A DNA stretch of 64,000 nt. Origin: Celoporthe dispersa. Taxonomy: Eukaryota; Ascomycota; Sordariomycetes; Diaporthales; Cryphonectriaceae. Location: positions 682,501-746,500 of the forward strand of contig WAID01000005.1 of assembly GCA_016584495.1 (NCBI GenBank), in the 5' to 3' direction. How positions within the stretch are numbered: position 1 is the first letter of the stretch; every line of letters starts with the position of its first letter. Positions 24,507 to 36,827 of this stretch are shown here, in pieces. The position numbers were made by a program, and so were the translations under genes. The notes under the pieces were generated by a model that saw only the letters and a program-made list of their open reading frames with translations, did no database searches and was not told where the DNA came from.

Positions 24507-27500
24507 ATGCCCTCCTTCCTCAATGACCACAACACTCCGATCTATAGCCACAGCTCAGGGGTACTGCGCCTGAACGAGGACCCCCAGTACGAGGGCATGG
24601 CCAACATCGACCTCAAGGTCAACGGACAGATCCCCCACGTCATCAACACGCACACCTCAAATGATAGTTTTGACGGCAGCTCCTCCCACTCCACCAACAC
24701 CACCGATACCTCGGATGCCCCCACCAACACCAACGGGCTCGACACCAGAACCTCGACTATGAGCACGAGCATCCTGCAGAACGGTGTCACCGGCGGCGAC
24801 AGGGAGCCCGCCCTCAACGGGTTCAACCACCAACAGGATGACCTGAAAAGGCTGCAGCAGCGGTCCAACGGCACAGCTGCTCCGGCTCACACCTCGCTGC
24901 CCGACCGGACTGTCTCTCCGCGGCCGAACCTGTCCAACGGCAATGGCACGGCTGAACGATCCTCTAGCAGTATGAGCTACGCCGAACCCCCGTCGATAAG
25001 AACCTCTATTGCCTCCATCACGGGGCCTCAGCCTTCCCCCATGGCTGTGCCCGCGAACCAGCCGGGCAAGGGCGAGCTGCCGACGGCGGGTGACGCCAGC
25101 GCGCCGCCTGCCCAGCGCTTCTCCTCCCCCGCCCAGATGTCGGGTAACACGGGTTTCAGTGCATCCACGTCCAATCTCCACCCTGCAAGCGCAGGGCTGA
25201 AACATCGCCACACCCTCGAGGTGCCCAGGCCCGGGCAGCCCCGTGGGTCACGAGACGGTGTGGACACTGCTCTCGCAAGCGGGCGCTTCTCGCCGACCGG
25301 CTCAGGACCCAGCGGTGCCAGGCGCGCCTCTATCAACCTGGTCAGGCGCAACACCCGCTCCATGCACAGCGACTTCCCGCGAGACGAGGCCTTCCCCGAC
25401 GAGGACGCCATGAGGTGGGCCGAGGCGTACAGGCAGAAGAGGGCCAGCAAGAGGAGGAAGAAGGAGGAGGAAGACGACGACCGCGTCTTGATCGGCAACA
25501 AGGTCGACGAGAAACATGCAAACTGGGTGACTGCCTACAACATGCTGACGGGCATCCGCGTCTCGGTGTCCCGCACGAATGCCAAGCTGGACCGTCCACT
25601 GACGGATGCGGATTTTGAGGCCAAGGCGAAGACCACGTTCGATATGTAAGTCTGCAGGATGCCGCTCCTTTCTTGTTTCTAGGACCTGCTGCAGCGCGAA
25701 AAAAAGAAGGGTAGAAAGCTAATAACATCTGGCTGCAGCACCGGCAACGAGCTCGTCCCCTCGGCAAAGTACGATTTCAAGTTTAAGGACTATGCGCCCT
25801 GGGTGTTCCGACATCTGCGACAGCTATTCCGCCTGGACCCAGCCGACTACCTGATGTCCCTGACAGGCAAATACATCCTCTCCGAGCTCGGGTCCCCAGG
25901 AAAGAGCGGGAGCTTCTTCTACTTCTCCAGGGACTACAGGTTCATCATCAAGACGATCCACCATGCTGAGCACAAGTTCCTCCGGAGGATACTGAAGGAG
26001 TACTACCAGCACGTCACCGACAACCCGAACACGCTCCTCTCCCAGTTCTATGGCCTGCACAGGGTGAAGACGCCATGGGGGAGGAAGATCCACTTCGTCG
26101 TCATGAACAACCTCTTCCCGCCGCACCGAGACATCCACACCACCTTCGACCTGAAGGGATCGACCATCGGGAGAGACTATAAGGAAGAGGACCTAGAGAA
26201 GAACCCAAGGGCGACGCTGAAGGACCTGAACTGGCTGCGGCGGCAGCGGCACCTCGAACTGGGCCTGCAGAAGAAGCGGCTCTTCATGGAACAGCTTCAG
26301 AAGGACGTCAAGCTGATGCAGAAGCTCCAGATCATGGACTACTCCCTCCTGATCGGCGTCCATGACATCCGGAAGGGCAACGACGAGAACCTGCGCGCAC
26401 GGAACCTGCAGGTCTTCAGCCCCGGCGGCGAGCAGGCGGAGCAGGACCCCAATCAAGTGCTGATGCGGACCCCCTCGAAGCTGGAGAACCAACGCCGTGC
26501 GGCCCAGATGCGGCAGATCATAAAGGCTGAGCGGCCTGTGCCGATGGGCAGGTCGTCGGCTGGCATGCCTGATGTTCTGGAGGAGGGCGCCAAGTCCGAC
26601 TCGATCTTTTATCAGGATGACGGGGGCATGAGGGCTACACATGAGGACGACAGCCCGGGTGATGAGATCTATTACCTGGGAGTCATCGACTGCCTCACCC
26701 ACGTAAGTAGACGAAAAGAGGCCCTTTTGTTTCCGTGCCCAAGAGGAAATACTGACGGCGTGCACAGTACGGAATGATCAAGAAGATCGAACACTTCTGG
26801 AAGGGTCTGTCCCACGACCGCAACCAGATCTCTGCCCTGCCCCCCGGAGCAGTACGGCGACAGATTTCTCAACTTCATGGAAGGGATCACGGTATCTCGC
26901 GAGGAGGCAGAGCGGCTGGAACAAGAGCATGCTGCTGATAGCGCTGCCGAGAAGGAAAAGTCCCGTGTCCCGAGCTGGAACAGTATCGGCCGCAAATCGA
27001 CAAGTAACAACTACCCTGCCGCGCCGACGCACCAGCCCCCGGCACCACCAGGCCGCCTTTCCAGAGCCAGATCTCCCGAGGCTGAAGAGACTATGCGACG
27101 AGCAGAGGAGGCTGCGCACAAGTCTGAAAAGCATGGTCACACCGAGCAGGGTGTTCCGGATCGCACCCTGAGAACGTCTGGCTCTGCGTCCACCGGCATC
27201 TTCCCCTCGATCGCGACGGCGGCCGCTCCGTCTCTGCTTGGAACCAGCCCCCCAAACGGCCGAGACTCGACCAACAACCCGATGCTAGAGACAGTCGAGG
27301 AGACTGGCGAGGTATCCACGACCGGCGGTCGTGATCGCAGCGCAAGCCGGGTCAGCGGTCGCGAGGCTGCATCGCGACCCGTGACGCCAGCCAAGGATGC
27401 TCAGGGCTTCTATGGCAACTCGGCACTGTCGCACATGCGTGCCGCGCCCTCGAGAGCGCCCCCGACCCCACCCAAGACCTCCGGCGCACCGTCTGGCAAC

Positions 27501-27676
27501 GGCAACGAAAAGCGCCTGACGAAACCTGAATCAGCCGACAGCGGAATTGGTGTGGAGTCTGGCCGGGAGAGAGCGGAACCCAGGGCTCTGGCAAGCAAGG
27601 CATCAGGGGTCCGCTCAGCCGCGATAGCCTCGAGAAGGCCCTACCTCCGCTGCCCATGGCTAATGGTCCTGCCTAG
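24507..27676 (+). CDS. MSS4: Phosphatidylinositol-4-phosphate 5-kinase (two apparent frameshifts near C-terminus)
   Basis: Makes PI(4,5)P2 at the plasma membrane, which controls actin and endocytosis. Exons are 24507-25645, 25739-26702 and 26768-27676, about 1003 residues after correction. A low-complexity N-terminal half of 350 residues includes a basic KRASKRRKK patch. The kinase core follows: SGSFFYFSRDYRFIIKTI, the phosphate-binding FDLKGSTIGR, and the IMDYSLLIGVHD motif. The activation loop THYGMIKKIEHFWK crosses the last intron and carries the lysines that set substrate choice. The C6 run at 26840-26845 has one base too many; with five, the frame reads PPEQYGDRFLNFMEG as expected. The G4 run at 27606-27609 seems one short; a fifth G gives an ending of SRDSLEKALPPLPMANGPA. 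Read uncorrected, the third exon would lose its conserved frame within 30 codons. Confidence 0.95.
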
Positions 27677-28845
27677 GAGGAGACCTGTGCCTGGACGGTG
27701 AGGATTGTTGAGATGACAAAAACACGAGGGGAACAAACCGGCGGGTGCTGTTGACGGCGCAAGCCAGCGAGCGAGCAAACAGATTCCTGGGGAGGCTCGT
27801 CCCTTCCGAACCTGACTTTCTTTATTCCTTCTACGAAATTTTGTTTATTGCCCAAAGAGAAGAGAAAAAAAAGACATGATACCACTGCAGCCTGGGGGAA
27901 AGCATCGAATCGGATACCGTCTGAATTTATCGTCCATATTCCTCTCCCTCCGCTGTCTTTTTCTTTTCTTGTTTTCCCCCCTCTCTTCTTTTTTTTCTTC
28001 TTTCCCTTCTTGAACTTTCTCCCTTTTTTTTTTTTTTTTTTTTGGTTGCTGCTGAACCGACATCCAAATTCACAATCAACTAGAATGCCGCCAAGCTCAG
28101 GTCTACCAACCTGCTGTCTTCTTGTCTCCTTTGTCATCATTATTATCTGGGATGCTCGGCGTTTGTTGGTTAGATGGATTCGTGGGGAGCGGAACGGAAA
28201 CACTATGTGCCGGGAGGGGGTTCTCCTGGGTAATGCAAATAAAAAGACGGCAGGAGGAAGGGGGGAAGGGGGGAGGTGGGGAGGAAGACCAGATCTACGG
28301 AGGACGAATTGAGGGAGGGGAAGGGAGTGAACTAGATCCCAAGGGTGCAGGAGAGTGTGGTAGAACTGGCGGATGGGTGTTGTTGTACATAGCTTCCATG
28401 ATACCTCGTAGACTAGCATGTTGGATGAATCGAGAACTGATCAGCCAGTGGTTGAGATGCGTTTCATGATACTATTTTTCTCTCTCTCTTTTTCCAGATA
28501 GCTTGCCGGCTCTGCACATAAGATTCATCCCATGCATGATCTTGTCGGCCACCAAAGAGGGGGAAAGAAGCACAACGCCTCAGGTACATGCTCTCCAGCT
28601 CTGGCTTCGCTCTTTTTTTCTTCATGTTATTAATATCCCTCCCACGCTATCTTACACTCGCGTATGAACGAACAGCACCTGTACCTGAGTCCGTCCTGGT
28701 CGAGGCACGTCACCGTCACCGTGTTTCAGGAACTGGATGCCCTCCCTCGGCTCGTCCGCTCGTTGTATGTCCGTCAGGAAGCAGGTTCCTTTCCCGTCCT
28801 CGTCATAATCATTGTCGTCATGGCTAGGTCCTCTGGGTCGTTGGT
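27677..28845. other. 3' flanks of MSS4 and COA6
   Basis: The two genes converge here. The region is rich in T and A runs and holds low-complexity frames on both strands (for example 27673-28419 minus, with long Lys runs). No gene is supported. Confidence 0.55.
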
Positions 28846-29422
28846 CTATTGCCCTGCCGGTGGCCCTCCGGGCCCGCCTGTTATCTCCACGGACTGTGCA
28901 CCCTGGGCCTCGAGCTGCTTGAGCCGCTGCTTCTTGTTGTGATCTGCGACGCGCCACTTCTTGAAGTATGTGACCTGTCACGTGGCACCCAAAGCACGCA
29001 GGTCAGCCAAAGAAGACGGTCTCTCGTTTCTCTCGCCCTCCTCTTCAGTCCCCAGGTAGTGTAGAGATTCTCCCCAAGCCACAAGAAAAGAGACACCAGA
29101 CCAAAAAGAAAATTTAAAAAAAAAAACTCACCCATTCTCGCGCACAGTTCTTCTCGAACCCGACCGCCTCGCCCCCACACGCCCGGGCGGCCTCCTTCTC
29201 GTCCTTGAGCGCGTCGAGGATGCCGTTCCGGTCGAGACAGGCGAAGTAGGCGTCCCGGGACTCCCAGCACCGCTTGCGCTCGGTGCGGTCTGGGGCGCGG
29301 AGGCCGGCACGGACTTCCTCGGCGCGTTTGGACTCGGCGGAGGAGGAAGAGCCGAAGGGGTTGAGGTAGGAGGTCAGGCCCATCTTGGAGGCCTCGCAGA
29401 GGTTGATGAGGGCCTGGGGCAT
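28846..29422 (-). CDS. COA6: COA6, cytochrome c oxidase assembly factor
   Basis: Small intermembrane-space protein that helps copper delivery to cytochrome oxidase subunit 2. Exons are 29422-29132 and 28974-28846, giving 139 residues. It has a CHCH-type fold with a CX9C pair (CWESRDAYFAC) and a CX10C pair (CGGEAVGFEKNC). This unequal pairing is characteristic of COA6. After the intron the helix continues VTYFKKWRVADHNKKQR, the conserved tail. The first Met is used as the start; a second Met at residue 14 (MGLTSYLNPFG) could also be the start and has no clear disadvantage. The frame is intact. It is divergent from SYS1. Confidence 0.92.
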
Positions 29423-30057
29423 AGGTTGAAGGCAGTGAAGGAGGCAAGTGGTCGTCGGGGGGTGCTTGGACAGAGGAGGAGAGAGGCTGCTGGGCTTGAT
29501 GATGTCGTTGGTGCAGGGGGGGGGGCAGAATTTCCTGGGCCGTCACTGGAAGAAGGGTACCGCTGCAGGGCTTAGCTAGCGCCGGGAGCTGCAGTGGGCT
29601 TCTAGAGCTTCTGTGCCTGCCGCCACATCATCAGCAGGGCCTGGCACATGCAATGTAATGAGCCCAGCCTAGCCTGGGACATGAATTGTGATCATCCCAT
29701 AACGACACTTGTACAGTACACTCACTCTCCATCCTCTCTACCAGGGCCATCATCTTCCTACACTCTTCAAGCATACAGCCTTGTCTGAACTCTTTTTCGA
29801 GATGCGCCTAGGGTCATAGCCTCGCTCCCTGAATCCGAGAACAAGGCCCTCCTCTCCTACCAGAACCTCGACCACCACCTCCTCCCTCCTCCCTTCACCC
29901 GCGATCTCCCAAGCTCAACCGAGCGGGCCTGCGCACACATCGAACCAGCCACTCTACATCCCCTAACCCGTCCACTTCCGACACCAGGCGCGGGCTCGCT
30001 GCGCTGTCACAGAGAAGACACAGACACAGCACAAAATCCACATCACATCACAGCACA
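29423..30057. other. Shared promoter region of COA6 and SYS1
   Basis: About 0.6 kb between two divergent start codons. It is CT-rich toward SYS1. No other gene is seen. Confidence 0.6.
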
Positions 30058-30846
30058 ATGCCCCGCCGGAGGAGGCCACCGCGCCCAGGCGCCCTGACGG
30101 AGCTCCCGCCCCTCAGGATCCTGACGCAGATCGCGGCGCTGCAGGCGCTCTTCTACGCGGCGGCGCTGGTGCTCATGCTGTTCAGCGCGCTGGTGTCGGG
30201 GCGGGGGTTCAGGCCGGAGCTGGTGCTGGGGTGGGCTGCGGTCAGGGGGGACACTACACAGGGGTGGCTGAACGCCTTCATGTGGATATTGGATGGGGGG
30301 CTGTTCATGTGAGTGGTCTCTACTGTCTGGGAGCTTTCTCCCTCGGCCCTGCTCTCTCTCTCTCTCTGTGTGTGTGTGTAGCTGACCGGGAGAAAAAACT
30401 ATGTTTCCAGGTCCGTGGCGATGGTCCTGATCGTCATCCGCTCCAAGCTCGTCCTCGACTTTGCCCTCACCACCCATTTCCTGCACCTCGTCGTCGTCTC
30501 CCTCTACTCGGGCCAGGTGCCGAGGCACTTCTTCTGGTGGGTCACCATGGCCGTGTCCAGCGCGGTCTGCGTGGCGCTCGGGATCTGGGGGTGTCAGTAC
30601 CGTGAGCTGAGGCCCGTGTTTTTCGGCGGGAAGGCAGGGGCCGGTAGCAGCAATACTGTTGTGAACGGGAGCGCGGCGGCAGGCGGACAAGCAGGGTCCG
30701 CCGGGGAGGGCTCGAGTGCGGCTGCAGATGGGATACCGGCGGGCGATGAGGAGCAGGGGTTCTCGAGGGGAAGGGGGAGAGGGAGAGGCAGGGACGGTGC
30801 GGGGGAGTACGAGATGGTTAAGATGAACGGGGAGGCGGCTCCGTGA
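30058..30846 (+). CDS. SYS1: SYS1, Golgi membrane trafficking protein
   Basis: Multi-pass Golgi protein that recruits the ARL3/ARFRP1 GTPase to the trans-Golgi. Exons are 30058-30308 and 30411-30846, giving 228 residues. Four hydrophobic segments are visible: IAALQALFYAAALVLMLFSA, a short one around FMWILDGGLFM, VAMVLIVIRSKLVLDFALT, and WVTMAVSSAVCVALGIWGCQ. The conserved DFALTTHFLHLVVVSLY and QVPRHFFWW blocks identify the family, and the CQYREL exit is typical. The C-terminal 75 residues are Gly/Arg-rich, including an RGRGRGRGR stretch, and are probably cytosolic and disordered. The intron holds CT and GT repeats. The frame is intact. Confidence 0.94.
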
Positions 30847-30866
30847 TACTCCCTTGATGGAGGAAC

Positions 30867-30868
<2 letters not shown>

Positions 30869-30897
<29 letters not shown>
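30869..30897. repeat. (TG)n microsatellite after SYS1
   Basis: About 14 dinucleotide units lying 20-50 bases past the SYS1 stop codon, probably in the 3' untranslated region. Confidence 0.95.
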
Positions 30898-30901
<4 letters not shown>

Positions 30902-31703
30902 TGGCGTGGCGTTTGGGGAGGTGGTCTTCCATCGATGAATCAACCTATAAGGTTTGCATAGACCGGCGTTTTGGGACCACAAGTGCAGTAGTGGGTGGGG
31001 TTTGGCAAATATGCGGTTATATGGGTAGCTTAAGGAGACCTCTGACCTTGCAGACGACGACAACGTACGTATTTTTTGGCTGGGGAATGAGGAATGTGCC
31101 GCGTTTGCGCTCCGAGGTCTATCGCTTCTCCAGAGGTCCCCTCAGGAGGCCCTCTCGTCTTGTCTGGTGGATATTTCTGTAAGACAAGGTATTATAGACA
31201 CACATTACGCCACATTCCACTAAAGAATATATCTCGACAATCAAATCCATGAAACCTTATCATCATGTGAACTACACGTAGCAGAGAGAAAGAGGGGGGG
31301 GAGGGGGAGGGAAGAGGGCCCCCGATGGACAGGGTCTTTTCACTCGTGCAGGTGAGTGGCCGGCGTGGGAGGATGTGCAAATGTCGGCGCGCAATCACAC
31401 CATCGCCGGTCGCCCGATACTACTCACTTCCCGACACCCGATTCTCTTTACTTTCTTGAGCTTGAGATATGTTCGAAACAGATGAAATAGAATCCAGTGC
31501 CAGTATTGTAAGTCCTGCTGCCTCCTCGATTCCCGCCCTTGGGCCAGAGTCAGTGCTGGGGTCTCGATACCGCTCAGCTCACTCGCTCGCTTTTGACACA
31601 GTATAAACCTCGGCACTGGGAGTAGTCTCCTTTCTGAGCCTGAGCGTCTTGTTCTTCTTATTATTGTCACCATTGTCATTATTATCATCTCACGTCCGAG
31701 GCC
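30898..31703. other. Spacer between SYS1 and the flavin monooxygenase gene
   Basis: Tandem genes with about 0.8 kb between them. It contains a G-rich tract near 31290-31310. No open frame of interest. Confidence 0.55.
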
Positions 31704-33490
31704 ATGAAGCCCGCCCGGAGAGTAGCCGTCATCGGCGCGGGGCCCTCAGGCGCCATTACCGTCGATGCCCTCGCGCGGGAAAATGCGTTTGACGTGATCA
31801 AGGTTTTTGAGAGGCGCGACGGGCCTGGTGGGTGCTGGTAAGCATCCCTGCCTCTCCCTCACGCTCCCGAGGCCTCACCGGCTGACCACGTACCTACTTA
31901 TTGTCTCCCTCAGGGTGGACGACAAGGAGCCACCGCCCCCTCTCACCAACCTCGCCGCCCTCGCGGGCCGGACTGCAGACCCGCCCGTCTCCGTCCCAGC
32001 GTCCCTCCCGGCGCAGACCACACCCTTCCCGCCATCGTCGTCGTTATCGTCTCCGCCAGAGCAGCCCAGGTTCGCCGAGTCGAGCATCTACCCGTACCTC
32101 GAGACCAACGTCGACGACGCCGCCATGTGCTTCACAGGCGGCGGGGCGGAGGCCATCCCGAGCGAGCGGTCTGCCTGGTCCGTCTCCATGCACGGCGAGG
32201 ACACACCGTTTCGGCACTGGACTGTGATGCGGCGGTATGTGGAGGGATTGTTTGCGAGGGAGGGCTATGAGGCGCTGGTGCAGTACGGGACTTGTGTGGA
32301 GAGGGTTGAGAAGGATGCTGGGGCCGGGGAGTGGGTGTTGACCCTGAGGAGACGAGGGGAGGAGGCGGACACGGGGAAGACGGTTGATGACTGGTGGGAC
32401 GAGAGGTTTGATGCTGTTGTCGTGGCGAGCGGGCACTTTAATGTCCCGTGGATACCGTCTGTGGAGGGACTGGACGAGTTTGAACGGAGCAGGCCGGGGA
32501 GTGTCTTGCACAGCAAGATGTACCGAGGCCGTGATGCCTTTCGGGGGAAGGTGAGCAGCAGCCCTGCCTTGTTGTGTTCGACACTGCTGTGAACAGCAAC
32601 ACGGAGGTTTTGGTGTTTTTTTTTTTTTAATCCTTTTTCTCCTCTCCTTCAGGGTGAGAGCTAGAGGCTGACGAGGGCGAACCACAACACAGACGGTGGT
32701 CGTAGTCGGCGCATCCGTCTCCGCCGCCGATATAGCCTATGACCTCGCCTCCCACCGCGTCACCCGCGAAGGCGGCATCGTCCACGCCATCGTGGTTGGG
32801 CGCAACTTCAACATCTACTTCAAGGATGAGGCCTTCCACCACCCCCCTGATCCGCCGACACCCGTCCATCGCCCGTATCGCAGCTGCCACCCGCACCGTG
32901 CACCTCATCGACGGCACGAGCATCGAGGGAGTCGATCATGTCATCTTTGGTACGGGCTACAGCTGGTCGCTGCCCTTTCTCCCCGAGGCGGTGTGCGTGC
33001 GGAACAACCGCGTGACGGGCCTGTACCAGCACGTCGTCTGGCGCGAGGACCCTACCCTGCTGTTCGTCGGCGCCGTGGGCGCCGGGCTTACCTTCAAGAT
33101 CTTCGAGTGGCAGGCTGTCTACGCCGCGAGGCTCCTCGCTGGGCGGGGTAGGCTTCCCAGCAGGGAGGAGATGAGGCTCTGGGAAGAGGAGAGGATCTCG
33201 CGCAAGGGCGATGGGCCCAAGTTCCAGATGGTGTTCCCGGAGTTTGAGGAGTATTTTGAGGAGGTGCGGGCGCTGGCGGGAGAGCCTACTGCCCTGGGGG
33301 AGGGAGGACGCTGCCGAGGTTTGACGAGGGCTGGTTTCGGGCGTTTATGGAGGGACATGATCGGAGGATCGAGATGTGGCGGAGGGAGAACCGGAAGGCC
33401 AGGGAGGAGCTGGAGAGGAAGAAGAAAAGACGAAGGGGGAGGAGCTGCCCTGCAGAGCCATATATGATGTCCGCTGGATACGATGTCTGA
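31704..33490 (+). CDS. FAD/NADPH-dependent flavin monooxygenase (two apparent frameshifts)
   Basis: FMO-like enzyme that would oxygenate a soft nucleophile using FAD and NADPH; substrate unknown. Exons are 31704-31837, 31914-32550 and 32693-33490, about 522 residues after correction. The FAD motif VAVIGAGPSGAI opens the protein. An FMO-like SGHFNVPWIPSVEGLDEF block follows. The NADPH motif VVVVGASVSAADIAYDL starts the third exon, and the later FGTGYSW corresponds to the ATG-like motif. The C6 run at 32842-32847 appears one base long; five bases give HHPLIRRHPSIARIA. The G run near 33296-33300 appears one short; the restored frame reads LPRFDEGWFRAFMEGHDRR and ends at 33488-33490. It resembles fungal dimethylaniline-type monooxygenases. 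A role in secondary metabolism is possible, but no cluster surrounds it. Confidence 0.86.
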
Positions 33491-33990
33491 TCCGAGCGAG
33501 GTTTGATGCATTAGAATTACTACGAGCTAACTGCCAACCTGAGACTGAAGTATGGCAATGTCGGCCTCTGCTTTCCTTCTTTCTTTTCTTCTCCTCCTCA
33601 CGGTACACAGATTGGTGAAGGTAATGGAGTATTGCTATGCTTGCGACATAGCAACAGTCCTAGAAGGTACTGCTCATGCTGCCCTTTTCAACGACTCCGG
33701 GAGCCTGCTTTGCCTTTCCCACCTCTGTAGTAAAGATCGAAATACGCATAATCAATCACCTCTCTGCGACCAGCGACCAGGGAGTCCAACAGAACGCAAA
33801 GATCTCTGTACCAGCGGTTTAATTCAAACCAACCCTCGCGAAATCACCCAGGAAACATTCGTAATTTTCCTAGGCATACAAATCTACCATTCATTAAGCG
33901 GCTGCGATATAAATCCATCTTATACAATTAGCTCCTCTACTGTGGATATAATCATTCCATAGCCACTCAATCACATGACAAACAATACAA
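33491..33990. other. Spacer before tRNA-Asn
   Basis: About 0.5 kb, AT-richer than the genes on either side. A short open frame at 33552-33962 has no family resemblance. Confidence 0.5.
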
Positions 33991-34078
33991 TCCTCCGTGG
34001 CGCAATTGGCCAGCGCGTCTGACTGTTACTACCATCCGGTACATCAGGAGGTTCGTGGTTCGAGCCCACGCGGGGGAG
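33991..34078 (+). tRNA. tRNA-Asn (anticodon GTT) with intron
   Basis: The 88-nt sequence folds as a tRNA. The acceptor stem pairs TCCTCCG with CGGGGGA at 34071-34077, with G as discriminator. The D arm has GCGC pairs. The anticodon stem pairs TCTGA with TCAGG. The T arm is CGTGG, TTCGAGC, CCACG. The anticodon GTT is at 34025-34027. A 14-nt intron follows the base after the anticodon (34029-34042), the canonical position for nuclear tRNA introns. The A box (TGGCGCAATTGG) and B box (GGTTCGAGC) are present. Confidence 0.93.
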
Positions 34079-34084
34079 TTTTTT
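34079..34084 (+). terminator. RNA polymerase III terminator (T6)
   Basis: A run of six T residues directly follows the tRNA-Asn discriminator base, as expected for a Pol III stop. Confidence 0.85.
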
Positions 34085-34612
34085 GCCCTTTTCCCCTCTT
34101 CTATCCTGACACGGGTAGTAGGATCAACGAATTCTAAAAATGGCCTCTTTCTTTTAAGAGCCTTTTTCTTCTTCTTCTTTTTTTTCTTTTCTTTCTTTCG
34201 TGCCTTTCCCTTTTGAGGTTGGAAACTGGGAGTCGAGGCTGAAGATCGTGTTCGTGGTACGTTCATGCATACGATCAGCCCGGAAAAAAAATCTTGAAGT
34301 TATTCTTCTGAGAAGAAGAGAGAAGAAAAAGGAAAAGACTATGAAAGAAAACCAGACGAAAAGGTATTCGTCATTGCGATTTCGTCTTGTCCATGGTGGA
34401 AAAGTTATCTCAGTACTCCCGAGGTCATAGTGTGAAGACAATCACCTGCAGCCAGCTGTGCCAGCATCCCCCATTTCCAGAAATATACAGATGCTTCGCT
34501 GCACAGGAGTCACCTCAAGTTCAAGATCGGATCGTCCCAGAAATTAAATAGCTTGCTCAAGTGTTAATTAATACTGCAGCATCTCGTAAGTCGTCAGCTC
34601 GTAAACCCATCT
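34085..34612. other. Spacer between tRNA-Asn and SAS2 3' end
   Basis: This contains a polypyrimidine stretch near 34160-34200 and A-rich sequence near 34310-34350. Nothing coding is supported. Confidence 0.55.
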
Positions 34613-36827
34613 CTACGGGTCTTCTTCTTCGCTCCCGGCCTCCTTGGTAGCGTATCCCTCTACAAAACCATCTGGATCACACGCCTTCTCGAGGCTGACT
34701 TTGTTCGCCTGAACCCATGCCCGCACAGCCTCCTTGCTAACCCGTACGCGGGGGACATTATTTACCTCCTCCTCGTCTTCATCGCTAATAACGCCTCCCG
34801 CCCCGGCATCCCCCTCTTCCTCGGCCTCCTCAGATGAGGGTGCGGTCAAACGCTTCTTCTTCTTGGGCGGGCCAGCCTCTGCCTCCTCTATCACATCCAT
34901 CTCCCGGAGCATCATCAGACAATCTTCCGGCACAATCCATGTCGCATGACTACATTCATCAACGTCGACGACCACCTCATCCTCTCCGCTGGTGTCTAGA
35001 CTCAGTAGCCAGCCAGCAATCTCGCCCGCCCAGAAGCGCTTGTAGCCCTTCTTGCCCAGATCGGAGATGGGCTTTTCCGGCCCGCCGAGGAGGCCCTCGC
35101 GCCGCGAGATCTCATAGCTGACGCCCATGAGGAGGGCCCCGAGCCCCTTGCGCTGCCAGGGAGGGAAGACCAGGATGCAGGCCAGGTTGTTATTGTCCCA
35201 CGAGAGCTTCTCCTTGGAAAAGAAACCGACGACCTGCTGCTTCGGCGGTACGGGTTCCGGGACACCATCGGAGGCGGGTGGGCGCGCGGCGGTGTGGACT
35301 AGAAGGAAGTAGTTGAAGCCGCCAACGTCGAAGAACACGGACTTGTTATCGAGGAAGAGCTTGGCAAACAGGGAGAGGTTCTGGCAGAAGAGGCCCTCGT
35401 CTTCACCGTCGACCTCCCATATAGACCACTCGCCTTGGCTGTCGACCTCGGCCTCGTCAGCTTGCTGGGTGGTATCGGAGGCCCGCTTCCTCCGTGCCGG
35501 TGCTCTTGATGATGCAGTGTCTGGCGCGCCCTGTCGGGCCCTCCCGCCCTTTGGGTGTGTGTAGATCTGCTTGCCCGGAACATGGCCTCGCCTCTCGCAC
35601 AGGTGTACGTGTTGCCACCATGGTACGAGCTCTTTTGAATATTTGAAACAGCATGGGCACACGTACAACCTGTCTAGCTTATCATCTTTGGTCTTTCGTG
35701 ACGACTGGCTCGACAGGGCGTCGTCCTTGCTGGAGGAGCCATCATGCAGCAGGCCGTTGACCGCACTGCTCGTCTTGACACTGTTCCCTGGTATCTCCCC
35801 CAGCGCCTCCGTGCCGTACGGCGAGTGGTACCATGTCGAAAAGCACACGTTACCAAACACAACCTTGTCGATGTTTCGCTCGATGACGCTCGATCTCCTC
35901 TGCTCGGGGTGTTTAGCAGGAACTCTTTTTTTCGTAGATCGTGGGGTGGACTGCGATGTTGGGACGGCGGTTGCGGTTAACACGAACGGCTTGCTGGTGT
36001 TGGCAGCGATGGAGACGTGATCCGAGATCCTGACCGACCGCGTAGGCGCATTGGTCATGATAGGAAGAGTCGTGGTGGTAGAGGGGGCCGGATGGCGTTT
36101 CTGGGTCGCCTTCATCGGTGGCTGCGATTTTGGTGGATCCACGGCTGACCCGCGGCGTGTCGATTTTGCAGGAGCTTCTGCTTGGGCATGCATGGGTGCG
36201 ACAAGATCGTCTCTGTCTGCGCTGATCAGCTCATCAGGCTCATCATGGTCGTTATCGTCGCTGCTGCTGTACTGCCGCTGGCGACGGAGAAACCTGTTCC
36301 TGATGACGGGCTTGGGCACCATATCTGGGTCGGACTGATTCGTCGACTTCAGCACGGACCGGCGGCGTTGCTGGGCTGAACCCCGGCCTCCCCTGACAGG
36401 CGCGGGCTCGTCCCGGCGCCGGGACTGACACAGGACCAGCAGGCGCACCCGTCATGACGACCTCCTTTGCATTGCGAAGGCTGCGCAGGCTGGCTTTGTT
36501 TTTATTCTCGTTCTCGTCCTCCCTCAGCAGCGGCACGTGGGACTTCTCGTCGCCATCCCCCGCTTCTTCTTCTTCTTCTTGGTGTCGGTGGACCGACTCC
36601 TTCTCGGGCCGCCCGTCTTCGGCAGCGCGTGACTTGCGGCGCCTGCGAGGCTCTGGATCGGCCTGCCAAGGAAGCTCGAGCGGGGTCACCGAAGACCGGC
36701 GTGTCGCACGACGCGTAACGGGGGATGTGTCGCTGTGCTGTGCAGATTCATGTGTAGGGATTGGGCGTGGGCGTGAGCCTGGTTTTGGTGCTGCGTCGTG
36801 CGGTCCTTTGCGCTTGATTGGGGCCAT
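34613..36827 (-). CDS. SAS2: MYST-family histone acetyltransferase, SAS2-like (one apparent frameshift)
   Basis: Nuclear lysine acetyltransferase; the SAS2 class acetylates histone H4 K16 in the SAS complex. A single exon of about 737 residues after correction. The N-terminal 350 residues are basic and disordered. The MYST zinc finger follows (YVCPCCFKYSKELV with a downstream H and C). The catalytic domain has FDVGGFNYFLLVH, the candidate active cysteine in NLACILVFPPWQRKGLG, acetyl-CoA loop QRKGLG, and the conserved GPEKPISDLG with the catalytic-type glutamate. A long acidic tail ends the protein. Near 36421-36423 (GGG on the plus strand) one base appears extra; upstream and downstream frames then join. 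The domain itself is unbroken. SAS2 is the best match among MYST classes, with ESA1 and SAS3 less likely given the divergent core and long N-terminus. Confidence 0.88.

Noticed and set aside
27673..28419. 248-codon minus-strand frame after MSS4
   Set aside because: Low-complexity Lys runs from a T-rich 3' flank, and no recognisable domain.
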